Below, in pieces: positions 18,611 to 28,389 of a DNA stretch of 64,000 bases; positions within the stretch are counted from its first letter, which is position 1; every line of letters starts with the position of its first letter. The DNA is from Bacteroidota bacterium (GTDB lineage Bacteria > Bacteroidota > Bacteroidia > Bacteroidales > SKPS01): positions 62,001-126,000 of the forward strand of contig JAKLII010000005.1 of the NCBI GenBank assembly GCA_022709695.1. The letters run 5' to 3'. The notes beneath the pieces were generated by a model. It saw only the letters and a list, made by a program, of their open reading frames with translations, searched no databases and was not told the origin of the DNA. A program made the translations under genes and the position numbers.

Positions 18611-19579
18611 TTATGAAAGTGGCTGATTGTCTTTGGAAGCCAGTCTGATCACTTCTTCGTAATCACGCGGATTCAGATCGTTAAAGAAATAGTGGATCGG
18701 ATTAATCTGTTCCCCGCTGTTATGGATCTCATAGTGCAGATGAGGTGCAACCGACAGTCCGGTATTCCCGACATACCCCACCAGCTCTCCCCGTTTCACC
18801 TTTCTCCCCGGCTTGGCAGTTACCCTGCTGAGGTGAGCATACAGGGTTTGAAAGCCATACCCGTGATCGATCATTACGTAAAGTCCATAACCACTCATGC
18901 TTGATTCCGGTCTGATAACCGTGCCGTCAGCGGTGGCATACACCGGGGTGCCGGTTTTTGCAGCAATGTCGATTCCGGTATGCATCCGGCGGGTACGGTA
19001 GATCGGATGAATGCGGTACCCGAAACCGGAGATTACCTGCATCGCCCCCCCCTTAATGGGAACAATGGCCGGAGTTGCCGACATCCTCTGCTCCTGTTGT
19101 TTGGCCAGGGCAAATACCTTGTCGAAAGATCTCGATTGCACCACCAGCTTTCTTCCGATCTCGTCAACCCTGCGGGCAGTGGCAATCAGCATCTCACTGC
19201 TGCTGAAACCCTCCAGGTGACTGTAACGGTCAGCCCCGCCGATACCGCTGTTGCGCTCCGCTTCGGGAACCGGCTCAGCGTTGAAAATTACCCTGTAGAT
19301 GTTGTCATCACGGTTCTGCAAATCGGCAAGAACTTTCTCGATTTTATCCAGCTGATCCGTTACCACCTGATTCTGGAGCTTGTACTGCTCTATCTCCCTT
19401 TTCAGTGCTTTCTCCTTCGGGCTGTCAACCACCTGAAAGGCGATCAGGGTGGTAATTACTGCAAACACCACGGCGGTCAGCAAATAGGATCCAACCTGCA
19501 GCAGCCGCTGTTTAAGCGACACCTCCACTTTCTCGATTTCGAGTGATGCAGGGTTGAATTTGTATTTTGGTTTTGCCAT
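18611..19579 (-). CDS. Membrane-anchored M23 (LytM-type) peptidase
   Basis: A 322-residue envelope endopeptidase or regulator of peptidoglycan hydrolysis. One transmembrane helix (about residues 30-50) is followed by a coiled coil (about 55-95) and a C-terminal M23 domain. Zinc-site residues are visible in HTGIDIA and HLHYEIH, with YGLYVMIDHG and LYAHL between, so the domain looks catalytically intact. This helix, coiled-coil and M23 layout recurs in Bacteroidota cell-wall or division proteins. It diverges from alaS. Confidence 0.9.
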   Translation of the reverse strand: MAKPKYKFNPASLEIEKVEVSLKQRLLQVGSYLLTAVVFAVITTLIAFQVVDSPKEKALKREIEQYKLQNQVVTDQLDKIEKVLADLQNRDDNIYRVIFNAEPVPEAERNSGIGGADRYSHLEGFSSSEMLIATARRVDEIGRKLVVQSRSFDKVFALAKQQEQRMSATPAIVPIKGGAMQVISGFGYRIHPIYRTRRMHTGIDIAAKTGTPVYATADGTVIRPESSMSGYGLYVMIDHGYGFQTLYAHLSRVTAKPGRKVKRGELVGYVGNTGLSVAPHLHYEIHNSGEQINPIHYFFNDLNPRDYEEVIRLASKDNQPLS

Positions 19580-19608
19580 GGGTCGTTTTCTTCTCTTTTC
19601 CGACGCTG

Positions 19609-19616
19609 CAAAATTA
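19609..19616 (-). promoter_or_regulatory. -7 element for the M23 peptidase gene
   Basis: TAATTTTG on the minus strand, 29 bases before the ATG at 19579. No clear -33 box. Confidence 0.4.
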
Positions 19617-19626
19617 GCGGTTTGGT

Positions 19627-19634
19627 TAACTTTG
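19627..19634 (+). promoter_or_regulatory. -7 element for alaS
   Basis: TAACTTTG, a perfect TAnnTTTG box 55 bases before the alaS ATG. No clear -33 box at the expected distance. Confidence 0.45.
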
Positions 19635-19689
19635 CACCCCGTTTAGTTGTTAAGAAAAGTTAAGCATCTGAAAATTAATACAAAACCTG

Positions 19690-22317
19690 ATGATACAAAC
19701 CAGTAACGAGATACGACAGCATTTTATGTCTTTTTTCGAATCCAAAGGACACCGCATTGTGCCCTCCGCCCCCATGGTGATCAAGGACGATCCGACACTG
19801 ATGTTTACCAATGCAGGCATGAACCAGTTCAAGGATATTTTCCTCGGTAACCGTGAAGCCACCTCCCTTCGGATTGCCAATACCCAGAAGTGTCTCAGGG
19901 TCTCCGGAAAACACAATGATCTGGAAGAGGTGGGGCATGATACCTACCATCATACTATGTTCGAAATGCTCGGCAACTGGTCGTTTGGTGATTACTTTAA
20001 GGAAGAAGCCATTGCATGGGCCTGGGAACTGCTTACCGGCAAGCTTGGGATCAATCCTGAACTCCTCTATGCAACTGTCTTCGAAGGAGATAATGAACAT
20101 GGACTTCAGGCCGACGATGAAGCACGCGCCTACTGGCGAAAATACCTTCCGGAAAGCAGGATCCTCAATGGTTCAAAAAAAGACAATTTCTGGGAGATGG
20201 GCGATTCAGGCCCGTGCGGTCCCTGCTCCGAAATTCACATCGATCTGCGGCCCGAAGCGGAAAGGATGCAGATTCCCGGCAGTAGCCTGGTGAACCACGA
20301 CCATCCGCAGGTAATTGAAATTTGGAACCTGGTGTTCATTCAGTATAACCGCCTTGCCAATGGCAGCCTCGTGCCCCTGCCTAACAAGCATGTGGATACA
20401 GGAATGGGATTCGAGCGGCTTTGCAGGGTGTTGCAGCAAAAGACCTCCAATTACGATACCGACATCTTCCAGCCGGTAATTCAGCACACCGCAAAACTCT
20501 GTGAAAAGTCTTACGGCCGGGAAGAGAAAACCGACATCGCCTTCAGGGTGGTGGCCGATCACCTCAGGGCGGTTGCCTTTTCCATTGCCGACGGACAGCT
20601 TCCCTCCAATGTAAAGGCAGGGTACGTGATCCGCAGGATTCTCCGTCGGGCCATCCGTTACGGGTATACCTACCTTGGATTCAGGGAGCCGTTCATCAAC
20701 AGGTTGGTGCCTGTCCTTGCCGGGCAGATGGGAAGCACTTTTCCCGAGCTGGAGAGCCAACAGGATTTCATCATGAAAGTGATTGCAGAAGAGGAGCTCT
20801 CTTTCCTGAGAACCCTTGAAACCGGAATCCATTATCTCGATCAGATTATCGGGAAGATGAAGGAAAGCGGAATTTCAGGACTCGATGGGAAAACCGCTTT
20901 TACCCTCTATGATACCTATGGCTTTCCGGTAGACCTTACCGCCCTGATCCTGTCGGAGAACGGACTGTCCCTGGATCATGATGCTTTCCTTTCCGAAATG
21001 GAGGCCCAGAAAAACCGTTCCCGGGATGCGGCTAAAGTGGAAACCGACGACTGGGTTGTGGTTACCCCGGATGAAGGAACAACCGAGTTTGTGGGTTATG
21101 ACGAAACCGAATTGCTGGTGAAGATATACCGGTACCGGAAAGTGGTTACCAAAGACAAAACCCTGTATCAGCTTGTATTCGACAAAACCCCGTTCTATGC
21201 TGAGTCGGGAGGACAGGTGGGAGACTCGGGTGCCATCATGGATACCCTTTCAGGGGAACTGATTCCGGTGATCAGTACCAGGATCGAAAACCGCCTCATC
21301 ATGCACCTCACAGAAAAAGTCCCTGCAAATCCTGCATCCGTTTTCCGGGCTTCCGTCAATGTGGATGCAAGGAAAGCCACCGCCCGTAACCATTCTGCCA
21401 CCCACCTCCTCCATTATGCTCTCCGGAAAGTACTGGGGCACCATGTGGAACAGAAGGGGTCTCTGGTACATCCCGACTATTTCAGGTTCGACTTTTCCCA
21501 CTTCAGAAAGATGACGCAGGAAGAGCTATCTGCCGTCGAATCCATTGTGAACGACCTGATTATGCAGTGCATTCATCGTGATGAGATGCGCCACATGCCT
21601 CTCTCAGAGGCAAAATTCATGGGTGCTATGTCGCTGTTTGGCGAAAAGTACGGAGAGGATGTAAGGGTGATCCGGTTCGGTGAATCCATTGAGCTGTGCG
21701 GAGGAACCCATGTGGCTGCCACGGGGGAAATAGGGCCCTTCAGGATCGTTTCCGAAGGAGCTATTGCTGCCGGCATACGCCGTATTGAAGCGATCACCGG
21801 GCACAGGGCAATTGAATGGATAAACCGGCAGATCGAATCATTGCAGTCGGCCAGGGAGTTGCTGAAAAATCCCAAAGATCTTTCTCAGGCCATTGGGCAG
21901 CTGCTTGAAAAAAATGCTGCCCTCGAAAGCGAGCTGGAAACCTTCGCCAAAGAGAAGGCTCGGAAGAATCTGGAGAATCTTATTCGTAACGCTCAATTGG
22001 TCAATCAGGTGCGATTTGTGGAAGGGGGAGATCAGATTTCCCCGGCAGAGCTGAAGGATCTGGCATTCAGCATCAGGGCCAGCGAAAAGAACCTGGTGAT
22101 GGTTTTTCCGATGGTTTCCGACGGAAAAGCATCCCTCTCGGTATTTGTTTCCCCCGATATCACTGCGGAAAAGGGGATCAGTGCCTCGGCGCTTATTAAG
22201 GAAATTTCCCCACTGATACAGGGGGGTGGCGGCGGACAGGATTTCTTTGCATCAGCCGGTGGGAAAAATCCTGCAGGACTTCCCGAAGCAGTGCGCATTA
22301 TCCGTGAGAAATTCTGA
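19690..22317 (+). CDS. alaS: Alanyl-tRNA synthetase
   Basis: A full-length (875-residue) class II synthetase that charges tRNA-Ala. The catalytic core is recognisable from SFFESKGHRIVPSAP and MFTNAGMNQFKDIFLG at the start. The editing domain carries the zinc ligands in HSATHLLHYAL and CGGTHVAATGEIG, and the C-terminal domain includes the glycine-rich IQGGGGGQDFFASAGG. No gaps or unusual insertions were seen. It ends nine bases from the convergent ispF stop. Confidence 0.97.
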   Translation: MIQTSNEIRQHFMSFFESKGHRIVPSAPMVIKDDPTLMFTNAGMNQFKDIFLGNREATSLRIANTQKCLRVSGKHNDLEEVGHDTYHHTMFEMLGNWSFGDYFKEEAIAWAWELLTGKLGINPELLYATVFEGDNEHGLQADDEARAYWRKYLPESRILNGSKKDNFWEMGDSGPCGPCSEIHIDLRPEAERMQIPGSSLVNHDHPQVIEIWNLVFIQYNRLANGSLVPLPNKHVDTGMGFERLCRVLQQKTSNYDTDIFQPVIQHTAKLCEKSYGREEKTDIAFRVVADHLRAVAFSIADGQLPSNVKAGYVIRRILRRAIRYGYTYLGFREPFINRLVPVLAGQMGSTFPELESQQDFIMKVIAEEELSFLRTLETGIHYLDQIIGKMKESGISGLDGKTAFTLYDTYGFPVDLTALILSENGLSLDHDAFLSEMEAQKNRSRDAAKVETDDWVVVTPDEGTTEFVGYDETELLVKIYRYRKVVTKDKTLYQLVFDKTPFYAESGGQVGDSGAIMDTLSGELIPVISTRIENRLIMHLTEKVPANPASVFRASVNVDARKATARNHSATHLLHYALRKVLGHHVEQKGSLVHPDYFRFDFSHFRKMTQEELSAVESIVNDLIMQCIHRDEMRHMPLSEAKFMGAMSLFGEKYGEDVRVIRFGESIELCGGTHVAATGEIGPFRIVSEGAIAAGIRRIEAITGHRAIEWINRQIESLQSARELLKNPKDLSQAIGQLLEKNAALESELETFAKEKARKNLENLIRNAQLVNQVRFVEGGDQISPAELKDLAFSIRASEKNLVMVFPMVSDGKASLSVFVSPDITAEKGISASALIKEISPLIQGGGGGQDFFASAGGKNPAGLPEAVRIIREKF

Positions 22318-22326
22318 GGGATCGTT

Positions 22327-22806
22327 TCAGAACCGTTCCAGTAAACAAACGGCATAAACCTCAATTGCCCTCTCTTCCCCAATCAGGCCGATTTTCTCGC
22401 CGGTTTTGGCCTTGATGGAAATGCAGTCCTGCGTGGTTTCAAGTGCTTCAGCAAGTTTCTGCTGCATCTGCGGGATATAGGGCATCAGCCTGGGTGCCTG
22501 TAGATGAATCACCACATCGGCGTTTACCAGTTGCCATGAATGGTTCTTCAGGAGGGCATGTACCTTTTTCAGCAGCGAAATGCTTGATGCTCCCTTGTAG
22601 GCAGGATCAGTATCGGGAAAGTGGAATCCAATGTCACGTAATGCTGCAGCACCCAGCAGTGCATCAATCAGGGCATGAACCACCGCATCTCCGTCGCTGT
22701 GCCCCGCAGGGCCTTTATGCCATGCGATGACAACGCCACCGAGCACCAGCGGAATTCCCTCCTCAAGGCGGTGCAGATCAGTGCCCAGACCAATCCTGAG
22801 TGCCAT
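22327..22806 (-). CDS. ispF: 2-C-methyl-D-erythritol 2,4-cyclodiphosphate synthase
   Basis: IspF forms the cyclic diphosphate intermediate of the non-mevalonate isoprenoid pathway. The 159-residue protein shows the metal-binding D-x-H in GLGTDLHRL, then HSDGDAVVHALIDALLGA, DIGFHFPDTDP and the C-terminal KAKTGEKIGLIG loop. It follows porV by 23 bases on the same strand, so it is probably the last gene of the porU-porV transcript. Confidence 0.95.
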   Translation of the reverse strand: MALRIGLGTDLHRLEEGIPLVLGGVVIAWHKGPAGHSDGDAVVHALIDALLGAAALRDIGFHFPDTDPAYKGASSISLLKKVHALLKNHSWQLVNADVVIHLQAPRLMPYIPQMQQKLAEALETTQDCISIKAKTGEKIGLIGEERAIEVYAVCLLERF

Positions 22807-22829
22807 CGAAAAACCTGTTTAAATGGTGC

Positions 22830-24056
22830 TTACTTGCCACCAAGTGATTCGAAATCAAATTGCAGGGAGAAACGCAAGGTGTTTTCCAACGGATTTCTTT
22901 GCCCGGTGGGAATGAGATATGAGAAGTCAAGTCCGAATACATTAAGCTTAAGCCCGACTCCCAATGTGAAATATTTCCGGTTCCCTTTTGAAACGTGTTC
23001 ATGGAAATACCCTGCCCTGAAGGCAAATTGCTTGTCGTACCAGTATTCTGCACCCACCGAAAGGGAAATCTCACGGAGTTCCTCCCCGAAACCATCCGGG
23101 GCATCACCGAACGATTGGAAGATTCCTTTCACCACACCTACATCACTCGATTTGCCACGGGCAATGATGTAATTGCCCTGGGGATCCACCTCCGGCATAT
23201 TGGTGGAGTCGTTGTATTTGTATTCAGGGGGAGTAGGTACCAGCAATTTGTTGAAATCCAGCAAAATACCAATGGAGTTGTAATCGTCAAGCTGTGTCTC
23301 GAAGGCAGTGCCGATACGCAGATTCGTTGGGATGAAATCCTTGGCAACCGTTTCTGTATAGGAAACCTTTGCACCGATATTGCTGATATTGAGTCCGGCA
23401 GAGTAGAATGAATTCTGTCCGTTCACCTTTAATGGTAAACGGTAATAGGCCGACAGGTCACCTGCTACCGTCTGCCCGGCATTCGACTGCATACCCCCGA
23501 CAAAACGGTTGCCGGTAAGGTTGGAATAGATATAACGGAAGGCAATGGATGCCGAAAGGTGCTTTGCCAGTTTTGAACTGTAGGCAACATCCATTGCATA
23601 CTCACTGGGCGAAAAGGTCCCGATATCCTGCCCGATGTCGTTGGTGAACTGGATTTCTCCAAGCGAAAAGAACAGGAGGGATGCCGAGATGGCATCGCGG
23701 TCGTTGTTCAGTTTGTAATAAAATGAAAGATACCCGAGGTCAATATCATCCACCAGTTTTTTCATCCAGGGAGAGTAGGACACCGATACCCCCATCCGGT
23801 TCTTCATAAAGGCATATTTTGCAGGGTTCCAGTGCTGGGAGAAAGCATCCGGGGTGCCGGCTACGCCTGCATCTCCCAAAGCCCCTGCCCGTGCATCAGG
23901 CGCAATCATCAGAAACGGAACGGCTGTGGTAATGGTATTGATCTCACCCTGCCCGAACAGTCCCTGATACGTGGTCTGGGCCTGTAGCGTAGCCAGGGGA
24001 GCAAGAATACCGATTGATAATAATAAAGCGCTGATCTTCTGTTTAATGGCTGTCAT
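22830..24056 (-). CDS. porV: T9SS outer-membrane protein PorV (LptO)
   Basis: PorV is the FadL-like barrel that shuttles T9SS cargo from the translocon to the PorU sortase. The 408-residue protein has a signal peptide (to about LQAQ) and the family opening AVPFLMIAPDARAGALGDAGVA ... FSQHWNPAKYAFM. It ends in a strand-like QFDFESLGGK. It lies 51 bases downstream of porU, the same pairing as in Flavobacterium. Confidence 0.93.
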   Translation of the reverse strand: MTAIKQKISALLLSIGILAPLATLQAQTTYQGLFGQGEINTITTAVPFLMIAPDARAGALGDAGVAGTPDAFSQHWNPAKYAFMKNRMGVSVSYSPWMKKLVDDIDLGYLSFYYKLNNDRDAISASLLFFSLGEIQFTNDIGQDIGTFSPSEYAMDVAYSSKLAKHLSASIAFRYIYSNLTGNRFVGGMQSNAGQTVAGDLSAYYRLPLKVNGQNSFYSAGLNISNIGAKVSYTETVAKDFIPTNLRIGTAFETQLDDYNSIGILLDFNKLLVPTPPEYKYNDSTNMPEVDPQGNYIIARGKSSDVGVVKGIFQSFGDAPDGFGEELREISLSVGAEYWYDKQFAFRAGYFHEHVSKGNRKYFTLGVGLKLNVFGLDFSYLIPTGQRNPLENTLRFSLQFDFESLGGK

Positions 24057-24107
24057 AAGAAGACGTAGGTTTTTATGGTTCGCAAAAGTATTAAAAATAT
24101 CGTTTAC

Positions 24108-27100
24108 CTATTTGAGAATTACCAGTTTTTCGAATTTTTCCGCTTCCTGCCCCTGCTGGTTGCGTATGGAAACCCGGTATACATACACGCCCCGGGCCAG
24201 CCTTTCCCCATAGTCATCAAGACCATCCCATGAAACCGGAGCAGCACGGTATCCGGTGGTAGGAACCGTTTCGCGCAAGGTTTTCACCAGCTTGCCTGAG
24301 ATCGAAAACACCTCAATCATCACCTGCAGGTCGCAACAGGGCTGGTTGTGCTCAAACCAGAATTCTGTTCGTGTGGTGAAGGGATTGGGATAGTTCAGCA
24401 CATGCGTAAGAATGGGTTTCTCAGAAGAAACTACCAGAAATTCAAGGCTGGCATCCGATGAATTGTTCAATATATCCCATGCCTTGAGAGAGATACGGTG
24501 AGGGCCTTCCGGAAGTTCCGACAGTTGGTAAAGAATGCTTCCTGACTGGTAGGAATCCAGGTCAGCCTCGTAATAATCGTTCAGGATGATAGACTTTTGG
24601 GTGTTCTCATCCAAAACAGCGACGATATCGTGGCCGATGCTCCCACCTGTGGTATTAATCCCGTTCTCATCCCACAAAAGTGCAAACAGGGCCGGGTTGG
24701 CATCAGTGGTGCCTCCTGAAACAAAACTGCTGTCGTTCATAAACAGACGCAGCTGGGGCCCGGATTGATCCGCAATGCTGCCGGAGGCATTTCCCCCCAC
24801 AACCACCTGATTATAATACCCATGGGCATCCTCTGTGCCGTTTTCTGCATAAAAACTGATCTTCCCGTTCCCATAGGCATATTGAATATCTTTGGGAACA
24901 ATAAAGGTGAAACTGAAGGTTCCATCCTTGATACTCACCTTCCCCTTATACAGGATATTCTTCTGAATGCCGAAATTCTTCTGATAGCTTCCGGCATCGT
25001 TCGCCAGGGTGGAATAGTTGATCTTTTTATCGTAAACAGCAGGATAGAGCGTGCCGTTGAAACTTTGCAGCAGTTGCCCCCCCTGGTCGGTTACCATCCC
25101 ATTGATCGTGATCTTGGAAAGAGCCTTCAGTGTATCGGTGGGCCCGTTCACAGGTGCATTGTTGATATGGGTTGCAATAACGCGGTGTTTGGGGTAGGCC
25201 AGCATTAATGCCGGATCCCCCAGGATTACCATGTTCCGGTTACTGCTTACTGAGCCGGCATCAATCTTCGATTGCCTGAAAATGTCCCCGAGCCTGAGAT
25301 ATTCACCCTGTTCCTTCCGGAAAAGGTTTTGGTAGAAGGCGCTGTTGAAGGCGTAGTTGCTGCTGGCGAAAGCAAGCCTGGTGGTAGTGAACATGGCAAT
25401 CCCGCCGGAACCGGCGTTCAGGTATACCAGCTCCCCGGCCGAACGTCTGCCAGGGTCATCAAACCGGCTGAATTCACAGGTGGAGGTCAGAAACAAAGGC
25501 ATGTGCCAGTAATTCTCCCAGCTGTTGATGTCATCGATTCGCAACACCCGCTCATGCGCCCAGCCAAGCTCGCCCCCGTGCCCAATGTAGTTGAATACCA
25601 GAGACCCACGTGCCATCTGGCGGTTGATGGCTTCATTCACATCCGGATAACGGTGCCCCCCTGATATTGAAACCTGTGGGTAAGCATCCAGGTAGATCTT
25701 GTTCAGATTCCAGACCGGATGGTTCTGTTCAAGGTATCCGGCAAGCACCTCAGCCTGATCTAAATGGAGGTTACCATCTTCATCATCAGCCACAATGCAG
25801 ATGTTGTTCCGCCAGTCGCCAAGAGGTCTTGTGCTGCTGCCGCCGGCACATACGGTAATATCATCAATCTGTTCGTTGTTGCTCAGGTACCTCTCAATTT
25901 TATCAACCATCTGTGTCGCTTCAGCTGCCGTAGCTACCGGGATGCGACCCACTCCAAGGTCAAGATCCCCGGATCCGTCGATCCCCTCAGTGTCATCCAG
26001 CATCCCGAAGAAGTCATCGGTTACAAAGGAATAGGCCGGGTGCATGCTCTCTTCCGACTGGAATGTGGTGATATAACAGGTATTGCCGGGAAGTCTGTTG
26101 AGATTGTCGTAGGATCCGTCGCCAAACAGCAGCAGATACTTCGGCATCTCCTGAGGGGTCTGTGCCCGGTCGTACAGCAGCTTCATGAAATCACGGATCG
26201 CTGCAGGATCCTGCTTGCCCGAGGAAAACTCATTGTACACTTCTGTTGAGGCAAACACCGATACCTTGAGATTGTTCTTCTGAATATGCAGGTTGGCTAA
26301 TCGTGTGGCGGCCGGAACAAACAATGGATGAGCAATAATCACCATATCTACGGCAGGGGCGCCTGTAAGATTCTGATTGGCAAGTTTCCCCAATACTTCC
26401 GGGGCATAGCACCCTGTTGGGGTGAAGGAGGCAAATTCCCTGAGTACCGATGCATCCGACTTGAATATCAGGCTGCCGGAGGTAAAGGTTGCCTGTACAT
26501 TTTCAGGATTGAAAGGATCGGTCACATCCCAGACCTGGACCCCCTGTGTAGCCTGATCCAGCGTATATTCTGCCACATTGCCGGCACCCGTTACCTTTGG
26601 ATCCCTGAAACGCATCTGGGTGCCGTTGAAGCGGAGATGCCTTCTGAGATTGATCAGGATATAATCCAGCCACCCTTCCGAAGACGACATGGGCTTGTTG
26701 TAGGTGATCTGCAACGGAATCTGATTTCCGGTAAGAGTTACCTGCATCGGACCAAAGGAAGAAAAAGCATACTGGCTGTTGTAGGCTGAGTAAACCGGAG
26801 TGACCGGGATATTCACAGACTGGCTGCCCGACGCTACCGTAAAGGAGCTGGAGGTGAGGGAACGGGCAGCTACAGCAGTAATTACCTCGGCAGGTACCGA
26901 TACATCAGCATTTGGAAAGGTAAAGCTGAAAGAATAGGAGGTCTTCAGATTAAATACCTCCCCGAGCCATAGTTTCCCCGATTTGATCAGATTGATGGAA
27001 TCCTTCTCATACTGATAAAAGTCGGTGTAGGCAGAAACCTGATGCGTAGGGGCTCCTGCCGGGGGTTGTTGGGTCGTCACCCGTAAACCGGGAGAAGACC

Positions 27101-28022
27101 CTCGTGTGATATAGTAGTAATTGTTTTCTGCGTACTGATGTCGCTGAAAGACAAACCTGCCCTGGCCGGAATCATAAACCCACTGACCAGCCCCTTCCCC
27201 GTAAAACACGAGGTAATCCCCTGGATCGATACTGCCGTCTCCACCGTCTGAAACCATGATGGCAATTTCTGTCAGTCCATCAGGTCTGGGTGCCCCGGCA
27301 TGTTCGGGCAGCATAGCCCCTCCCATCCCAAAAACCTTTATTTGTCCGGCCCCGCTGCCCGTAAGACCCATTGAGGCCAGAGCCTGATAATCCAAACGGA
27401 ACATCCCGGTCCGGTCAACTTTCAGCTTGTACCAGGTGCCTGTCGCCAGTACCGGGTTGCCTTTTCTGAGTGCCTTTACTGAGGGGGGTGAAATGCGCGG
27501 GCTTTCATGGTATACCGGGGTGAAACCCAGCAGTTTTTCATAACCTCCTGCAGCATTTTTTCTGACAGGAAGGATAAACACCTTGTAACTGAGTTCTTTT
27601 CTGACATTAACTTCTTCAATGCGAATACTGAAGTGGTTCAGAACCTCATCCGCCGGTGCGATGAGGCTGGCTTCTTCAGCGGTAAGGGGAGCTGTGGAAA
27701 CATCCGTCAGTGTGACTTCCTGAAGCTTGCCCAACCCTTTGATTTTATAAGGATGATGCCAGTATGGGATACGGTAATCTCCCGGATATACCGCTCCCTC
27801 AAACCCAAGTTGGGTGACAGTCTCCTGTTCACTGATCTGCACTGTCTGCAGGCCGTGCCAATTGAGATGAACAGCATTGTGATTGCGATCTTCCTGAGCG
27901 GCAAGTTCCGGCTTGGGCATGAGGATAACAAGGATCAGAATCATAGTCCAGATCAGGATAACACGCCCATAGGACAGGTTGGTCCTGTTGATCCCGGAAT
28001 TCGCTGAATGCACGAGCTGCAT
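24108..28022 (-). CDS. porU: T9SS sortase PorU
   Basis: PorU is the gingipain-like (C25) surface protease that removes the C-terminal sorting signal of T9SS cargo and attaches it to A-LPS. The 1304-residue protein has an N-terminal hydrophobic signal segment (VILIWTMILILVILM), an N-terminal beta domain, then the C25 domain with the catalytic His in NYIGHGGELGWAH and the catalytic Cys in FLTSTCEFSRFDDP. Its own C-terminal sorting-like domain starts near HVLNYPNPFT and ends EKFEKLVILK. Size and order fit known PorU. No convincing promoter was found in the 367 bases upstream. Confidence 0.94.
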   Translation of the reverse strand: MQLVHSANSGINRTNLSYGRVILIWTMILILVILMPKPELAAQEDRNHNAVHLNWHGLQTVQISEQETVTQLGFEGAVYPGDYRIPYWHHPYKIKGLGKLQEVTLTDVSTAPLTAEEASLIAPADEVLNHFSIRIEEVNVRKELSYKVFILPVRKNAAGGYEKLLGFTPVYHESPRISPPSVKALRKGNPVLATGTWYKLKVDRTGMFRLDYQALASMGLTGSGAGQIKVFGMGGAMLPEHAGAPRPDGLTEIAIMVSDGGDGSIDPGDYLVFYGEGAGQWVYDSGQGRFVFQRHQYAENNYYYITRGSSPGLRVTTQQPPAGAPTHQVSAYTDFYQYEKDSINLIKSGKLWLGEVFNLKTSYSFSFTFPNADVSVPAEVITAVAARSLTSSSFTVASGSQSVNIPVTPVYSAYNSQYAFSSFGPMQVTLTGNQIPLQITYNKPMSSSEGWLDYILINLRRHLRFNGTQMRFRDPKVTGAGNVAEYTLDQATQGVQVWDVTDPFNPENVQATFTSGSLIFKSDASVLREFASFTPTGCYAPEVLGKLANQNLTGAPAVDMVIIAHPLFVPAATRLANLHIQKNNLKVSVFASTEVYNEFSSGKQDPAAIRDFMKLLYDRAQTPQEMPKYLLLFGDGSYDNLNRLPGNTCYITTFQSEESMHPAYSFVTDDFFGMLDDTEGIDGSGDLDLGVGRIPVATAAEATQMVDKIERYLSNNEQIDDITVCAGGSSTRPLGDWRNNICIVADDEDGNLHLDQAEVLAGYLEQNHPVWNLNKIYLDAYPQVSISGGHRYPDVNEAINRQMARGSLVFNYIGHGGELGWAHERVLRIDDINSWENYWHMPLFLTSTCEFSRFDDPGRRSAGELVYLNAGSGGIAMFTTTRLAFASSNYAFNSAFYQNLFRKEQGEYLRLGDIFRQSKIDAGSVSSNRNMVILGDPALMLAYPKHRVIATHINNAPVNGPTDTLKALSKITINGMVTDQGGQLLQSFNGTLYPAVYDKKINYSTLANDAGSYQKNFGIQKNILYKGKVSIKDGTFSFTFIVPKDIQYAYGNGKISFYAENGTEDAHGYYNQVVVGGNASGSIADQSGPQLRLFMNDSSFVSGGTTDANPALFALLWDENGINTTGGSIGHDIVAVLDENTQKSIILNDYYEADLDSYQSGSILYQLSELPEGPHRISLKAWDILNNSSDASLEFLVVSSEKPILTHVLNYPNPFTTRTEFWFEHNQPCCDLQVMIEVFSISGKLVKTLRETVPTTGYRAAPVSWDGLDDYGERLARGVYVYRVSIRNQQGQEAEKFEKLVILK

Positions 28023-28389
28023 GAGGTTTCGTTTGGTGTTTTTTGTCTGGTTTTGATGCTAGGAAAACATCTAAACTTCGGTTATATTGTCCGGGAGGAC
28101 GGTTTTTTTACCCGGATTTTGCAAAAGAAGTTACAGGTTGCAGGATTTATACTGAAGTTTTTCAGAAAAAAACGAAACCTTAAACGATTTTGCCTGTATA
28201 AAACACACATCAATCAACGAATGTTCACTCAGGAAGTACTTGAAAACAAAGACTTTCCGGGGATTATTGTCACCAGGCAAAAAAAATGTTTAAGGATGTA
28301 TACAATCGGAGGTGTTCACCGTTTCAAAAAATGTTCGTAATATTGTGATCTCAAAAGTTATGTAATGATTACTACCTAATAAACATACG
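28023..28389. other. Intergenic region between divergent porU and porP/sprF homologue
   Basis: 367 bases without a supported gene. An open frame of 110 codons covers much of it, but its composition is low-complexity and it has no recognisable features. A weak -7 match (TAATATTG at 28338-28345) may serve the rightward gene. No riboswitch, repeat or terminator was recognised. The length leaves room for regulation of the T9SS genes on both sides. Confidence 0.5.

Noticed and set aside
28008..28340. 110-codon open frame in the porU-porP gap
   Set aside because: Overlaps the porU start, low-complexity Phe/Leu/Lys composition, no signal or motif, no promoter.
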